Positions 43,983-53,728 of a stretch of DNA of 64,000 bases are shown piece after piece; position 1 is the first letter of the stretch, and every line of letters begins with the position of its first letter. Below the pieces are notes generated by a model that was not told the DNA's origin, did not search any database, and saw only the letters and a list, made by a program, of their open reading frames with translations. Made by a program: the position numbers and the translations under genes. Source of the stretch: Halomonas sp. MCCC 1A13316 (GTDB lineage: Bacteria > Pseudomonadota > Gammaproteobacteria > Pseudomonadales > Halomonadaceae); NCBI RefSeq assembly GCF_014931605.1, contig NZ_CP053382.1, positions 3,348,001 through 3,412,000 of the forward strand, written 5' to 3'.

Positions 43983-45793
43983 ACGAAGCAGAGCGATTCC
44001 AGTACACGCTTGGCGCCCAGGTGATGGGGCCGGAGTGGACCCAGTTCGCACTGTGGGCGCCCAGTGCCAGCCGGGTCGAGCTCGAAGTCGAGGGTCTCGA
44101 TGCCATTGCCATGACCCACGCTGGCGAAGGGCGCTTCGTCGGCGAGGCGCCCTGCGATCATGGCGCCCGCTACCGCTATCGCGTTTATCTCGACGATGCG
44201 GTGCAAGGCCTCGCCATACCCGACCCCGCTTCCCGCGCCCAGGCTGGCGGTATCGAAGGGATGAGCGTGGTGGTCGATCCCTATCGCCATGCCTGGCGCC
44301 ATGCCGACTGGCGGGGTAGCCCCTGGCAAGAGACGGTGCTCTACGAGCTGCACCTGGGCACGCTGGGCGGCCTGGCGCAGGCGCGCCAGTGGCTGCCCTA
44401 TCTGGCCGAGCTCGGCATCACGGCAGTCGAGCTGATGCCAGTGGCGGTCTTCCCCGGCGCGCGCAACTGGGGCTACGACGGCGTGCTGCCCTACGCCGTG
44501 GACGAGACCTACGGCGCCCCCGAAGCACTCAAGGCTTTCGTCGACGACGCCCATGGCCTCGGTCTGATGGTTTTTCTCGACGTGGTCTACAACCACTTCG
44601 GTCCGGACGGCAACTATCTGCCGCGCTATGCCGGCGCCTTCTTTCGCGGCGATCGCCAGACCCCCTGGGGGCCGGCAATCGATTTCCGCCAGCCCATGGT
44701 GCGCCGCTTCTTCATCGAGAACGCCCTGATGTGGCTCGATGAATACCGCCTCGATGGCCTGCGCTTCGATGCGGTGCATGCCATCGTCGAACGCGACTTC
44801 CTGCTCGAGATGGCCGAGGCCCTGCGCAGCCACATCGATCCGCGACGCCACGTGCATCTGGTGCTGGAAAACGAGCACAACGACGCCGAACTGCTCGGGC
44901 CAGGGCGCTTCACGGCGCAGTGGAACGACGACTGGCACAACGTAATGCACGTGCTGCTCACCGGCGAGAGCGAAGGCTACTACGGCGACTTCGCCGAGGC
45001 CGCGACGCAGAAGCTGGCACGCTGCCTGGGAGAGGGTTTCATCTTTCAGGGAGACGCAACCCGCCAGGGCACGCCCCGCGGCAGCCCGAGCGCTCACCTA
45101 CCGCCGACGGCCTTCGTCGCCTTTCTGCAGAACCACGACCAGATTGGCAACCGCGCCATGGGTGAGCGTCTGACCCTGCTCGCCGAAAGGGAGACATTGG
45201 CAGCCGCCACGCTGACGCTGCTGCTCTCGCCCATGGTGCCGCTGCTGTTCATGGGCGAGGAGTGGGCCAGCGAGCGTCCCTTTCTTTTCTTCACCGATCA
45301 CCGCGACGAATTGGCTGCGGCCGTGCGCGAAGGCCGCCGGGCGGAATTCGCCGCGTTCGGCGCCTTTCAGGACCCTGACCTGCGCGCCACCATTCCCGAC
45401 CCCAACGACGCTGCCACATTCGAGGCCTCTCGGCCCGATGTCGAGGCACGTGATAACGCCCTTCATGCCGACTGGCTGGCCTTCGTCCGCCACCTGCTGG
45501 CGATCCGCCACGCCGAAATCGTGCCGCGCCTGGATGGCGCCCGCGCCCTGGGCGCAGAAGTTCTCGACGACGGCGCCGTCGTGGCCCGCTGGCAGATGAG
45601 CGACGATACTCAACTGGTCATCGCCATGAACCTGAGCGAGCGGCCCGCCGCCACCAGCGCTTTCGGCGTCGGACGACACCTGTACGAGACCCGCGAGGGC
45701 GCGGCTATCGCCACCGAGAGCGGCAGTTTGCCGGCGCGCTGTGCTGTGGCCTGGCTGAGGTCGGGTCCCGGGGACGAGGAGATCAGTGCATGA
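43979..45793 (+). CDS. treZ: Maltooligosyltrehalose trehalohydrolase
   Basis: Releases trehalose from maltooligosyl trehalose made by TreY; 604 residues, typical. N-terminal CBM48-like domain (FALWAPSASRVELEVEGL) and a GH13 barrel: YELHLGTLGGLAQA, AVELMPVAVFPGARNWGYDG, FLDVVYNHFGPDGNYL, LDGLRFDAVHAI (nucleophile Asp) and HLVLENEHNDAELL (acid Glu). FLQNHDQIGNRAMGERL supplies the third carboxylate. Overlaps glgA by ATGA and malQ likewise. Confidence 0.95.
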   Translation: MNEAERFQYTLGAQVMGPEWTQFALWAPSASRVELEVEGLDAIAMTHAGEGRFVGEAPCDHGARYRYRVYLDDAVQGLAIPDPASRAQAGGIEGMSVVVDPYRHAWRHADWRGSPWQETVLYELHLGTLGGLAQARQWLPYLAELGITAVELMPVAVFPGARNWGYDGVLPYAVDETYGAPEALKAFVDDAHGLGLMVFLDVVYNHFGPDGNYLPRYAGAFFRGDRQTPWGPAIDFRQPMVRRFFIENALMWLDEYRLDGLRFDAVHAIVERDFLLEMAEALRSHIDPRRHVHLVLENEHNDAELLGPGRFTAQWNDDWHNVMHVLLTGESEGYYGDFAEAATQKLARCLGEGFIFQGDATRQGTPRGSPSAHLPPTAFVAFLQNHDQIGNRAMGERLTLLAERETLAAATLTLLLSPMVPLLFMGEEWASERPFLFFTDHRDELAAAVREGRRAEFAAFGAFQDPDLRATIPDPNDAATFEASRPDVEARDNALHADWLAFVRHLLAIRHAEIVPRLDGARALGAEVLDDGAVVARWQMSDDTQLVIAMNLSERPAATSAFGVGRHLYETREGAAIATESGSLPARCAVAWLRSGPGDEEISA

Positions 45794-47907
45794 GCGAGAA
45801 ACGCTTGGCGCAATTGGCCGATGCCGCCGGCCTGATCCTCGAATGGGAAGACAGCGAGGGACGTCGTAAGCGGCTCGACGCCACCACCCAACGCAAGCTG
45901 CTCGCCCGGCTCGGCTATCCTGCCGACAGCCCGGACGAGCTCGCGGCGAGCCTGGAACGACTGCGGGTTCCCGCGTCACCCGAGCAGTGGCCGCCGTTGA
46001 TCACCGCCGAGCGCGGCACCGCCACCGAGCTGCCGTCTGCGCTTGCTGCCGGCACCGAGTTTACCCTGCATCTCGAACAGGGCGACCTGTTGCACGATCG
46101 ACTCGACAAGCGCGGCCGCCTCCCTCCGATCGGGGTAGCCGGCTACCATCGCCTACAGGTCGCCAATCGCGAGGTGACCCTGGCCGTGGCCCCGCCGCGC
46201 TGCTATACCCCGGCCGATGCCGAGGGTAGCGAAGCGCCGCGCCTGTGGGGCCTGGCGGTACAGCTCTACGCCCTGCGCCGCCCCGGCGACGGCGGTCTTG
46301 GCGATGTCCTGGCATTGGAGCAACTGGTGCGGCACGCCGCCCAGGCCGGCGCCGCGTCGCTGGCCGTGAGCCCGATGCACGCCATGTTCAGCGCCGACGT
46401 CACGCACTACAGCCCCTATTCGCCATCGAGCCGGTTGCTCTACCACGCACTGCACGCCGCCCCCGAGGCACTGCTCGGCGAGGCCGCGGTCGCAGCGGCC
46501 GTCGATCGCTGCGGCCTGGGCGAGGTCAAGGCACAGCTGGAAGCGCAGGAACTGATCGATTGGCCCCGTGCGGCAGAGACCAAGCTCGCCTGGCTGCGCG
46601 CCCTCTTCGACGAGCTGATGCAGCGCGAAGACAGCGACGCACGGCGAACCCGCCAGGCACTCTCGGCTTTCCGTGAGGCGGGCGGGGCCATGCTCGAGAA
46701 TCACTGTCGCTTCGAGGCGCTGATGCAGCACCTGAGCGAGCGCGACTGGCACCGCTGGCCGGCGGTGTTGCGCGACCCGGCAAATCCCGATGTGGCCCGC
46801 TTCGCCGAGGAACATGCGCATGAAATCGTCTTTCACGTCTTTCTGCAGTGGCTGGCCAGCGAAGGACTCGCCCGCGCCCAGACCTCGGCCCGCGAGGCCG
46901 GCATGTCGATCGGGCTGATCGCCGACCTGGCCGTGGGGGCCGATGCCGCCGGAAGCCAGGCCTGGAGCCGCCAGGATGAGATGCTCGAGGGCCTGTCGAT
47001 CGGCGCCCCACCGGACACCTTCAACGTGCATGGCCAGGATTGGGGGCTCGCCCCCTTCTCGCCTCAAGGGTTGGTACGTTCGGGCTTTCGCAGCTTCATC
47101 GACATGTTGCGCGCCGGTTTCGCCCATGCCGGAGGGCTTCGTATCGACCATGTGCTGGGACTCATGCGCCTGTGGCTGGTGCCTCATGGCGCTGCGCCCA
47201 CCGAGGGAGGCTACGTGCGCTACCCGCTGGCCGATCTGCTGCGGCTGGTGGCGTTGGAGTCCTGGCGTCACCGCGCCATCGTCATCGGCGAAGACCTGGG
47301 CACCGTCGCCCCGGGCTTTCGCCAACAGTTGGCACGCCACGGCATCCTCGGCATGCGTGTGCTGTGGTTCGAGCGCGACGAGGAAGGCGACTTTCTGCCA
47401 CCGGGCAAGTGGTCGCACGACGCCATCGCCACCAGTTCGACCCACGACCTGCCCACCCTGGCCGGCTGGTGGGCAGGGGGCGACATCGAATGGCGCAGCC
47501 GCTTCGGCCTGCTGGCCGACGACCGGGATGCCGACGACGAGCATGCCGAGCGCCGTGTCGAGCGGTCGCGACTGGTTCGTGCGCTGCATCTGGTCGATGA
47601 CCACGTGCCGGAGTCGCCGCTCGACGCTGCCGCCCTGCCCGCCTCGCAGGTGCTCGATGCCTGCGTGCGCCAGCTAGGGCTCACGCCGGCACCGCTCACG
47701 CTGCTACCTTTGGAGGATGCCCTGGGGCTGGAAGAGCAGGCCAACCTGCCAGGCACGCTCGACGAGCATCCCAACTGGCGGCGGCGCCTGCCGGACGACG
47801 CCGAACGTCTGCTCGCCTCGCCCGAAGTGGCAGGTCGCCTGACTGCTCTCGCCAAGGCTCGCCGGCAAGCTCGCCAAGACGCCCAGGGAGGGGCAAACGA
47901 TGAGTGA
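45790..47907 (+). CDS. malQ: 4-alpha-glucanotransferase (amylomaltase)
   Basis: Transfers maltooligosaccharide segments between glucans, recycling short chains from debranching and TreZ; 705 residues, as in large bacterial MalQ. GH77 motifs: LWGLAVQLYALRRPGDGGLGD, SMHAMF-type substrate loop (SPMHAMFSADVTHYSPYSPS), GLRIDHVLGLMRLWLVP (nucleophile), RAIVIGEDLGTV (acid Glu) and SSTHDLPTLAGWW. Inferred role here is to feed TreY/TreZ with longer chains. Overlaps treZ and treY. Confidence 0.94.
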   Translation: MSEKRLAQLADAAGLILEWEDSEGRRKRLDATTQRKLLARLGYPADSPDELAASLERLRVPASPEQWPPLITAERGTATELPSALAAGTEFTLHLEQGDLLHDRLDKRGRLPPIGVAGYHRLQVANREVTLAVAPPRCYTPADAEGSEAPRLWGLAVQLYALRRPGDGGLGDVLALEQLVRHAAQAGAASLAVSPMHAMFSADVTHYSPYSPSSRLLYHALHAAPEALLGEAAVAAAVDRCGLGEVKAQLEAQELIDWPRAAETKLAWLRALFDELMQREDSDARRTRQALSAFREAGGAMLENHCRFEALMQHLSERDWHRWPAVLRDPANPDVARFAEEHAHEIVFHVFLQWLASEGLARAQTSAREAGMSIGLIADLAVGADAAGSQAWSRQDEMLEGLSIGAPPDTFNVHGQDWGLAPFSPQGLVRSGFRSFIDMLRAGFAHAGGLRIDHVLGLMRLWLVPHGAAPTEGGYVRYPLADLLRLVALESWRHRAIVIGEDLGTVAPGFRQQLARHGILGMRVLWFERDEEGDFLPPGKWSHDAIATSSTHDLPTLAGWWAGGDIEWRSRFGLLADDRDADDEHAERRVERSRLVRALHLVDDHVPESPLDAAALPASQVLDACVRQLGLTPAPLTLLPLEDALGLEEQANLPGTLDEHPNWRRRLPDDAERLLASPEVAGRLTALAKARRQARQDAQGGANDE

Positions 47908-50692
47908 GATTCGCGCCACCGTTCGCCTGCAATTCCACCGCGGCTTTACCCTCGACGATGCCGCGGAGTGGGTGGGCTACTACGCCCGGCTCGGCATCAG
48001 CCATGTCTACGCCTCGCCTTTACAGATGTCGCGGGCCGGCTCACCGCACGGCTATGACGGCATCGATCCTACCCGCATCGACCCCGAACTCGGCGGCGAG
48101 GCAGCGCTGGAACGTCTGGTCGCACGGCTGCGGGAACACGACATGGGCCTGATCCTGGATATCGTGCCCAACCATGTGGCGGTGGGCGGCTCGCAGAATC
48201 CGTGGTGGCAGGACGTGCTTGCCTGGGGCCAGGCGAGCCCCTACGCCGAATACTTCGATATCGATTGGCACTCGGCCGACCCACGGCTGGCCGGCAAGCT
48301 GCTGCTGCCCTTCCTCGGAGAACCCTATGCCGAGGCGCTGCATTCGGCCGACCTAGTGCTGCGCCACGACCCTGATACGACGAGCTTCCACGTCGCCTAT
48401 CACGAGCACCGCTTTCCGCTCGACCCATGTCGCTACGGCGATGTGCTGCGTCTTGCCGAGCACGCGACATTGTGGTACCTGGCGCCACGCTTCGACGCCC
48501 TGCAGCAACGCGACGACGCCTACACCGCTGTCGCCGAGTGCCGCCGAGAATTGCGCCAGGCGCTCACGGAGCCGTCGGCTCGGCAGGCGCTCATGCAGGC
48601 CTTGGCGCTGTTCGACGGCACCACCCGGGGCGGCGCCATCCGCCTGCATGACCTGCTCGAGCGCCAGCACTACCGCCTGGCGTGGTGGCGTAGCGGTGCC
48701 GACGAGATCAACTGGCGGCGCTTCTTCGACATTACCGAACTTGGCGGGCTGCGCATCGAGCAGCCGGAGGTGTTCGAGGCGGTTCACGCCTTGCCGCTGC
48801 GCCTGGTGGAGCAAGGCTGGATCGACGGCCTGCGCGTCGATCACGTCGACGGCCTGGCCGACCCGCGCGGCTACTGCCGCCGACTGCGAGCCCGGCTGGG
48901 CGAAATCCAGAAACGCCGGCCGCAGGACGCGGTGCGCCACGTGGCAATCTTCGTCGAGAAGATCCTGGCCGGCGACGAAACCTTGCATCGCGACTGGGGG
49001 GTCGACGGCACCACCGGCTACGAGCTGATGAACGCAATATCCGCCGTGCAGCACGACCCGGCCGGCGCCGAGCCGTTAGGCGATCTATGGCGCGACGTCA
49101 GCGGCCGTGAACCGGACTTTCCCGCCGAGGTGCACCGGGCGCGGCGCGAGGTGCTCTCGTCGCTGCTGAGCAGCGAATTCGAGGCCTGCGCCCGCGCCCT
49201 GCATGCGGTGGCCCGCCATTCGCTCGCGAGCCGTGACATTACCCTGGCCGCGGTGCGCCGGGCGTTGACGGCGCTGATCGTGCATTTTCCGGTCTACCGC
49301 ACCTACGCCGACGACGGCGGCCGCCCCGAGCTCGATGCGCCCTTCTTCGATCAGGCCATGGCCGGTGCCCGCGGCGAGCTGAGCCCGCCCGATGCCAGCG
49401 TGCTGGAATGGCTGGAACACTGGCTGGGCGGCGAGGCGCCCGCCGGTGCCGCGGATGCCGAAGAGCGCTGGTTGCGCCAGCGCGCCATCGTACGCTTCCA
49501 GCAGCTCACCTCGCCGGTGGCGGCAAAGGCCGTGGAAGATACCGCCGGCTATCGAAGCGCGGTGCTGATCTCGCGCAACGACGTGGGCTTCGACGGCGAG
49601 CACTTCAGCCACTCGCCTCGTCAGTTTCACGCTGCCAACGCCTGGCGGGCGCGACATTTTCCCCATGGGCTGGTCGCGACGGCCACCCACGACCACAAGC
49701 GCGGTGAAGACGTACGTGCCCGTCTGGCCGCACTGAGCGAGCGTGCCAGCGGCTTTGCCACACGGGTCGAGCGCTGGCGCGGCCTGGCCGCCCCGCTGCG
49801 CCAGGCGCTCGCCGAAGGGCCCGCCCCCGCGCCGGGCGATGAGCTGATCCTCTTTCAGGTTCTGCTCGGCGCCTGGCCGCCCACGCTTCAGCGCGACGAC
49901 ACCGATGCCATGCAGCGCTTTACCGAACGACTGGCCCAGTGGCAGCAGAAGGCGCTACGTGAAGCCAAGCTGCGCACGCATTGGCTGTGGCCCGACGATG
50001 CCTACGAGACTGCCTGTCGCGCATACCTTCATGGCGTGCTGGCCACGCCCGAACTGTGCCGTGAACTGGAACAGGCAGCCCGCGAGCTGGACCTACCGGG
50101 AGCGCTCAACGGCTTGGCGCAGACGGCGCTTCGTCTGACCGTGCCCGGCGTGCCCGACCTCTACCAGGGCTGTGAATTCTGGGATTACAGCCTGGTCGAC
50201 CCCGACAACCGCCGCCCGGTCGACCATGTCGCGCGCCAAGCCGCTCTGGAGCAAGACCACGAGCCCGCTGAGGCGCTGGGACATTGGCGGGACGGCAGCG
50301 TCAAGCAGGCCATGATTGCCCGCCTGCTGGCACTGCGCCATGCCCATCGCGACCTATTCACCCATGGCGACTACCACCCCGTGACGGTGGAGGGCGAACA
50401 CGGCGACATGCTCGTCTCCTTTCTCCGCCAACATGGCGACCAGCAGCTGCTGGTGACGGTGCCACGCCTGTGCACGGCACTACTCGAAGGCACCGAACGG
50501 CTCCATGTCCCTTCATCGCGTTGGGGCAATACCCGGTTGCGAGTTAGCGAAGAGTCGTGCGCCGCTTGGCAAAGTGCGCTGACCGGTACCACCCTGAGAG
50601 TAACGGATGAAAGCCTTGCCGCCGAGGAACTGCTGTCGGCATTTCCCGTCGGTATCCATATACGAAACATGCGCAGGCATAGGGAGAGCTAG
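47900..50692 (+). CDS. treY: Maltooligosyl trehalose synthase
   Basis: Converts the reducing end of maltooligosaccharide to a trehalosyl linkage; 930 residues. GH13 marks: TVRLQFHRGFTLDDAAE, SHVYASPLQMSRAGSPHGYDG, DIVPNHVAVGG, DGLRVDHVDGLADPRGY (nucleophile), VEKILAGDETL (acid) and ATATHDHKRGEDVRARL. Overlaps malQ by eight bases. With treZ it gives the TreYZ route from glucan to trehalose. An unusual run of acidic/Arg-rich helices in the middle is normal for the family. Confidence 0.95.
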   Translation: MSEIRATVRLQFHRGFTLDDAAEWVGYYARLGISHVYASPLQMSRAGSPHGYDGIDPTRIDPELGGEAALERLVARLREHDMGLILDIVPNHVAVGGSQNPWWQDVLAWGQASPYAEYFDIDWHSADPRLAGKLLLPFLGEPYAEALHSADLVLRHDPDTTSFHVAYHEHRFPLDPCRYGDVLRLAEHATLWYLAPRFDALQQRDDAYTAVAECRRELRQALTEPSARQALMQALALFDGTTRGGAIRLHDLLERQHYRLAWWRSGADEINWRRFFDITELGGLRIEQPEVFEAVHALPLRLVEQGWIDGLRVDHVDGLADPRGYCRRLRARLGEIQKRRPQDAVRHVAIFVEKILAGDETLHRDWGVDGTTGYELMNAISAVQHDPAGAEPLGDLWRDVSGREPDFPAEVHRARREVLSSLLSSEFEACARALHAVARHSLASRDITLAAVRRALTALIVHFPVYRTYADDGGRPELDAPFFDQAMAGARGELSPPDASVLEWLEHWLGGEAPAGAADAEERWLRQRAIVRFQQLTSPVAAKAVEDTAGYRSAVLISRNDVGFDGEHFSHSPRQFHAANAWRARHFPHGLVATATHDHKRGEDVRARLAALSERASGFATRVERWRGLAAPLRQALAEGPAPAPGDELILFQVLLGAWPPTLQRDDTDAMQRFTERLAQWQQKALREAKLRTHWLWPDDAYETACRAYLHGVLATPELCRELEQAARELDLPGALNGLAQTALRLTVPGVPDLYQGCEFWDYSLVDPDNRRPVDHVARQAALEQDHEPAEALGHWRDGSVKQAMIARLLALRHAHRDLFTHGDYHPVTVEGEHGDMLVSFLRQHGDQQLLVTVPRLCTALLEGTERLHVPSSRWGNTRLRVSEESCAAWQSALTGTTLRVTDESLAAEELLSAFPVGIHIRNMRRHRES

Positions 50693-50693
50693 G

Positions 50694-51413
50694 ATGGCTA
50701 ACGAAGAGCGTGTACGGAACCTGGCCTACAAGATCTGGGAATCGGAAGGACGCCCCGAGGGACAGCAGCAGCGTCACTGGGACATGGCACTGCGGATCGT
50801 CATCGCCGAAGAGGAAGAAGGCATCGACACCGAGCTCGACGAGGTCGGCGAACCGGTGGATGAACCGCCCATTCTCGAGGACGACCTGCCGCTGGAGGAC
50901 GACGAGACCGGCATCCAGGAGAATCGACTGCCGCTGGATTCCCCCGACGGTGAACCCGACTTCGACGAACTGCCCTATCGCGACGACCGCGACGTGGCCC
51001 AGGACGAGCCGGTACAGGATCGCGCCAGCCCGGGGCCGGCCCCGGACGAGCCCGAGCCCACGGCGGCTTCGACCCGCCCGCTGCCGGCCGAACAGGCCAC
51101 CGGCACCGGGGCTCAGCAGCAGGATACCGCCAACCGTGGCGGGCCGGATGCCCCGGCCATTTCACCCGAGCCCGGTCCGGGGCCGCTGGAGCCGCTGCCG
51201 CCGGAATCGGCCACGGCCAAGCGCGCCCGCAAGCCTCGGCGCGCCGACGATGGCCTGACACAACCCGATGCCGCCGATACGTCACAGGTGCCGGGCAAGA
51301 CCGCAGCAAGCGGCACCAAGCGCAGCCGTGGCGCAACGTCGAAGACGCCCCCCTCCACCACCAAGAGTGACAACAGCACAGCAAGCAGCAGCCGCACGAA
51401 GACGCGCAAATAA
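50694..51413 (+). CDS. DUF2934-containing protein with long disordered tail
   Basis: 239 residues. The first 43 (NEERVRNLAYKIWESEGRP, then HWDMALRIVIAEEE) are a DUF2934 domain, a short helical motif of unknown function found in bacterial trehalose/glycogen operons. The rest is low complexity: acidic and Pro-rich to about 200, then basic and Ser/Thr/Lys-rich to the end, so probably disordered. It starts one base after the treY stop. Location inside the operon suggests a regulatory or scaffolding role, not an enzyme. Confidence 0.8.
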   Translation: MANEERVRNLAYKIWESEGRPEGQQQRHWDMALRIVIAEEEEGIDTELDEVGEPVDEPPILEDDLPLEDDETGIQENRLPLDSPDGEPDFDELPYRDDRDVAQDEPVQDRASPGPAPDEPEPTAASTRPLPAEQATGTGAQQQDTANRGGPDAPAISPEPGPGPLEPLPPESATAKRARKPRRADDGLTQPDAADTSQVPGKTAASGTKRSRGATSKTPPSTTKSDNSTASSSRTKTRK

Positions 51414-51467
51414 CGCGAGACGTGATCGGCATGGAACAGGAGACCCACACCATTCAAGGACGAGCTG

Positions 51468-53672
51468 ATGAACGATATGAGGCAGGAGCCGCAACAGACC
51501 GAACCCGCCACGACAGCCGAGCCGCCCAGCGTCATCCGCCGCTCGCGGGTTCGTGAGGGCTGGCCGTTCCCATTGGGCGCGACCTGGGATGGGCTGGGTG
51601 TCAATTTCGCGCTGTTTTCGGCCCACGCCACCAAAGTCGAGCTGTGCCTGTTCGACGATACCGGCACTCAGGAAGTGGAGCGCATCGAGCTCCCCGAGTT
51701 CACCGACGAGGTGTGGCACGGCTACCTGCCCGATGCGCGTCCCGGCCAGCTCTACGGTTACCGGGTGCATGGCCCCTACGATCCAGAGAAAGGGCATCGC
51801 TTCAACCCCAACAAGTTGCTGCTCGACCCTTATGCCAAGCAGATCGTCGGCGAGCTGACCTGGGACGAGGCCCTGTTCGGTTACACCATAGGCCATCCCG
51901 ACGGCGACCTCAGCTTCGATGAGCGCGATAGCGCCCCGTTCATGCCACGCTGCCGAATCATAGACCCCGCCTTCACCTGGGGCCGTGCGCACGGCGTCCA
52001 GTTGCCCTGGAACCGAACGCTGATCTACGAGACCCATGTGCGCGGCTACACCATGCGCCATCCGGCGGTGCCGGAAGCGCTGCGCGGGACCTTCTCGGGG
52101 CTGATGGTCAACGAGGTGGTCGACTACATCCGCTCGCTGGGCGTGTCGTCAATCGAGCTGCTACCGATCCACGCCTTCGTCGACGATCAACACCTGCTCG
52201 AGCGAGGGCTGCGCAACTACTGGGGCTACAACACCCTGGGCTTCTTCGCCCCTCATTCGGGCTATCTCTCGGGCGACAGCATCAGCGAATTCAAGCAGTT
52301 GGTGGCCTGCTATCACGCCGCTGGCCTCGAGGTGATCCTCGACGTGGTCTACAACCATACCGCCGAAGGCAACGAACTCGGCCCGACCCTGTCGTTAAGG
52401 GGTATCGACAATGCCTCCTACTACCGGCTGTTGCCGGACGAACCGCGCTACTACATCGACGATACCGGCACCGGCAACACACTGAACTTGAGCCACCCCA
52501 GGGTGTTGCAGATGGTCACCGACTCGCTGCGCTACTGGGCCACCGAGATGCGCGTCGACGGCTTTCGCTTCGACTTGGCGACGATCCTCGGCCGCGAGCC
52601 CCACGGCTTCGACGAGGGCGGGGGCTTCCTCGACTCCTGCCGCCAGGACCCGGTGCTCAGCCAGGTCAAGCTGATCGCCGAGCCGTGGGACTGCGGTCCA
52701 GGCGGCTACCAGGTGGGCGGTTTTCCGCCGGGCTGGGCGGAGTGGAACGACCGCTTTCGCGATACCGTTCGGGCCTTCTGGCGTGGCGACGAAGGCCAAC
52801 TGGCCGAACTTGCCTCGCGTCTGATGGGCTCGGCGGATCTGTTCGATCGACGCGGCCGGCGTCCCTTCGCCTCGGTCAACTTCGTCACCGCCCATGACGG
52901 CTTCACGCTGCACGACCTGGTGGCCTACGACGACAAGCACAACGAGGCCAACGGCGAAGACAACCAGGACGGCCACGACCATAACCTGTCGTGGAACCAC
53001 GGCGAGGAGGGCCCCACCGACGACCCGGCCATCCACTCGCTGCGTCTGCGCCAGATCCGCAACCTGCTGGCCACCCTGCTGGTCTCCCAGGGCACGCCGA
53101 TGCTGCTCGCCGGCGACGAGCTGCTGCGTACCCAAGGCGGTAACAACAACGCCTACTGCCAGGACAACGAGACCAGTTGGCTCGACTGGAACCTGGAGGG
53201 CGACGCCCATGACATGATCGAGTACCTGCGCCGGCTCGTCGAGCTGCGCATGCGCTTCCCCATCCTGCGTCGCGGCCGTTTCCTGTCCGGCGAATACAAC
53301 GAGGAGATGGGACTCAAGGAAGTGACCTGGCTCACCCCCGACGGCAGCGAGATGGACGTGGCGCGCTGGGAGGATCCCGAAGCGCGCAGCCTCGGCGTGC
53401 TGCTGGACGGCCGTGCCCGCCTTTCGGGCATTCGACGCAGCGGCGACGACCGCTCGCTGCTGATCCTGTTCAACGCCAGCCCCGACAAGATCACGTTCCG
53501 TTTGCCCGAGGTGCCGCGCGGCGTCGGCTGGGTGTGTCGGCTCGATACCAGCCGCCCCCTCGACGAAGCCCCCCTTTACTGCGCCTTTGGCGACGAACTG
53601 GAGATGGAGGAGCGTTCGCTGGTCCTGTTCGAGCTGCTGCAGGAAACCGGCCCCCTGGATATTCAGGCATGA
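51468..53672 (+). CDS. glgX: Glycogen debranching enzyme GlgX
   Basis: Hydrolyses alpha-1,6 branches of glycogen limit dextrins; 734 residues. N-terminal CBM48 (GATWDGLGVNFALFSAHATKV) and GH13 barrel: YETHVRGYTMRHPAVP, SIELLPIHAFVDD, LDVVYNHTAEGNELGPTLS, VDGFRFDLATILGRE (nucleophile), LIAEPWDCGPGGYQVGGFP (acid) and FVTAHDGFTLHDLVAYDDKHNEANGE. AAGGACGAG before the ATG. The first ~30 residues are disordered. Supplies linear chains to TreY and MalQ. Confidence 0.95.
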   Translation: MNDMRQEPQQTEPATTAEPPSVIRRSRVREGWPFPLGATWDGLGVNFALFSAHATKVELCLFDDTGTQEVERIELPEFTDEVWHGYLPDARPGQLYGYRVHGPYDPEKGHRFNPNKLLLDPYAKQIVGELTWDEALFGYTIGHPDGDLSFDERDSAPFMPRCRIIDPAFTWGRAHGVQLPWNRTLIYETHVRGYTMRHPAVPEALRGTFSGLMVNEVVDYIRSLGVSSIELLPIHAFVDDQHLLERGLRNYWGYNTLGFFAPHSGYLSGDSISEFKQLVACYHAAGLEVILDVVYNHTAEGNELGPTLSLRGIDNASYYRLLPDEPRYYIDDTGTGNTLNLSHPRVLQMVTDSLRYWATEMRVDGFRFDLATILGREPHGFDEGGGFLDSCRQDPVLSQVKLIAEPWDCGPGGYQVGGFPPGWAEWNDRFRDTVRAFWRGDEGQLAELASRLMGSADLFDRRGRRPFASVNFVTAHDGFTLHDLVAYDDKHNEANGEDNQDGHDHNLSWNHGEEGPTDDPAIHSLRLRQIRNLLATLLVSQGTPMLLAGDELLRTQGGNNNAYCQDNETSWLDWNLEGDAHDMIEYLRRLVELRMRFPILRRGRFLSGEYNEEMGLKEVTWLTPDGSEMDVARWEDPEARSLGVLLDGRARLSGIRRSGDDRSLLILFNASPDKITFRLPEVPRGVGWVCRLDTSRPLDEAPLYCAFGDELEMEERSLVLFELLQETGPLDIQA

Positions 53673-53728
53673 GGGGCGGCCTGAAGGCCAGGTGACTGGC
53701 CAAGGAACAAAACAGAAAGGAGCATGCG

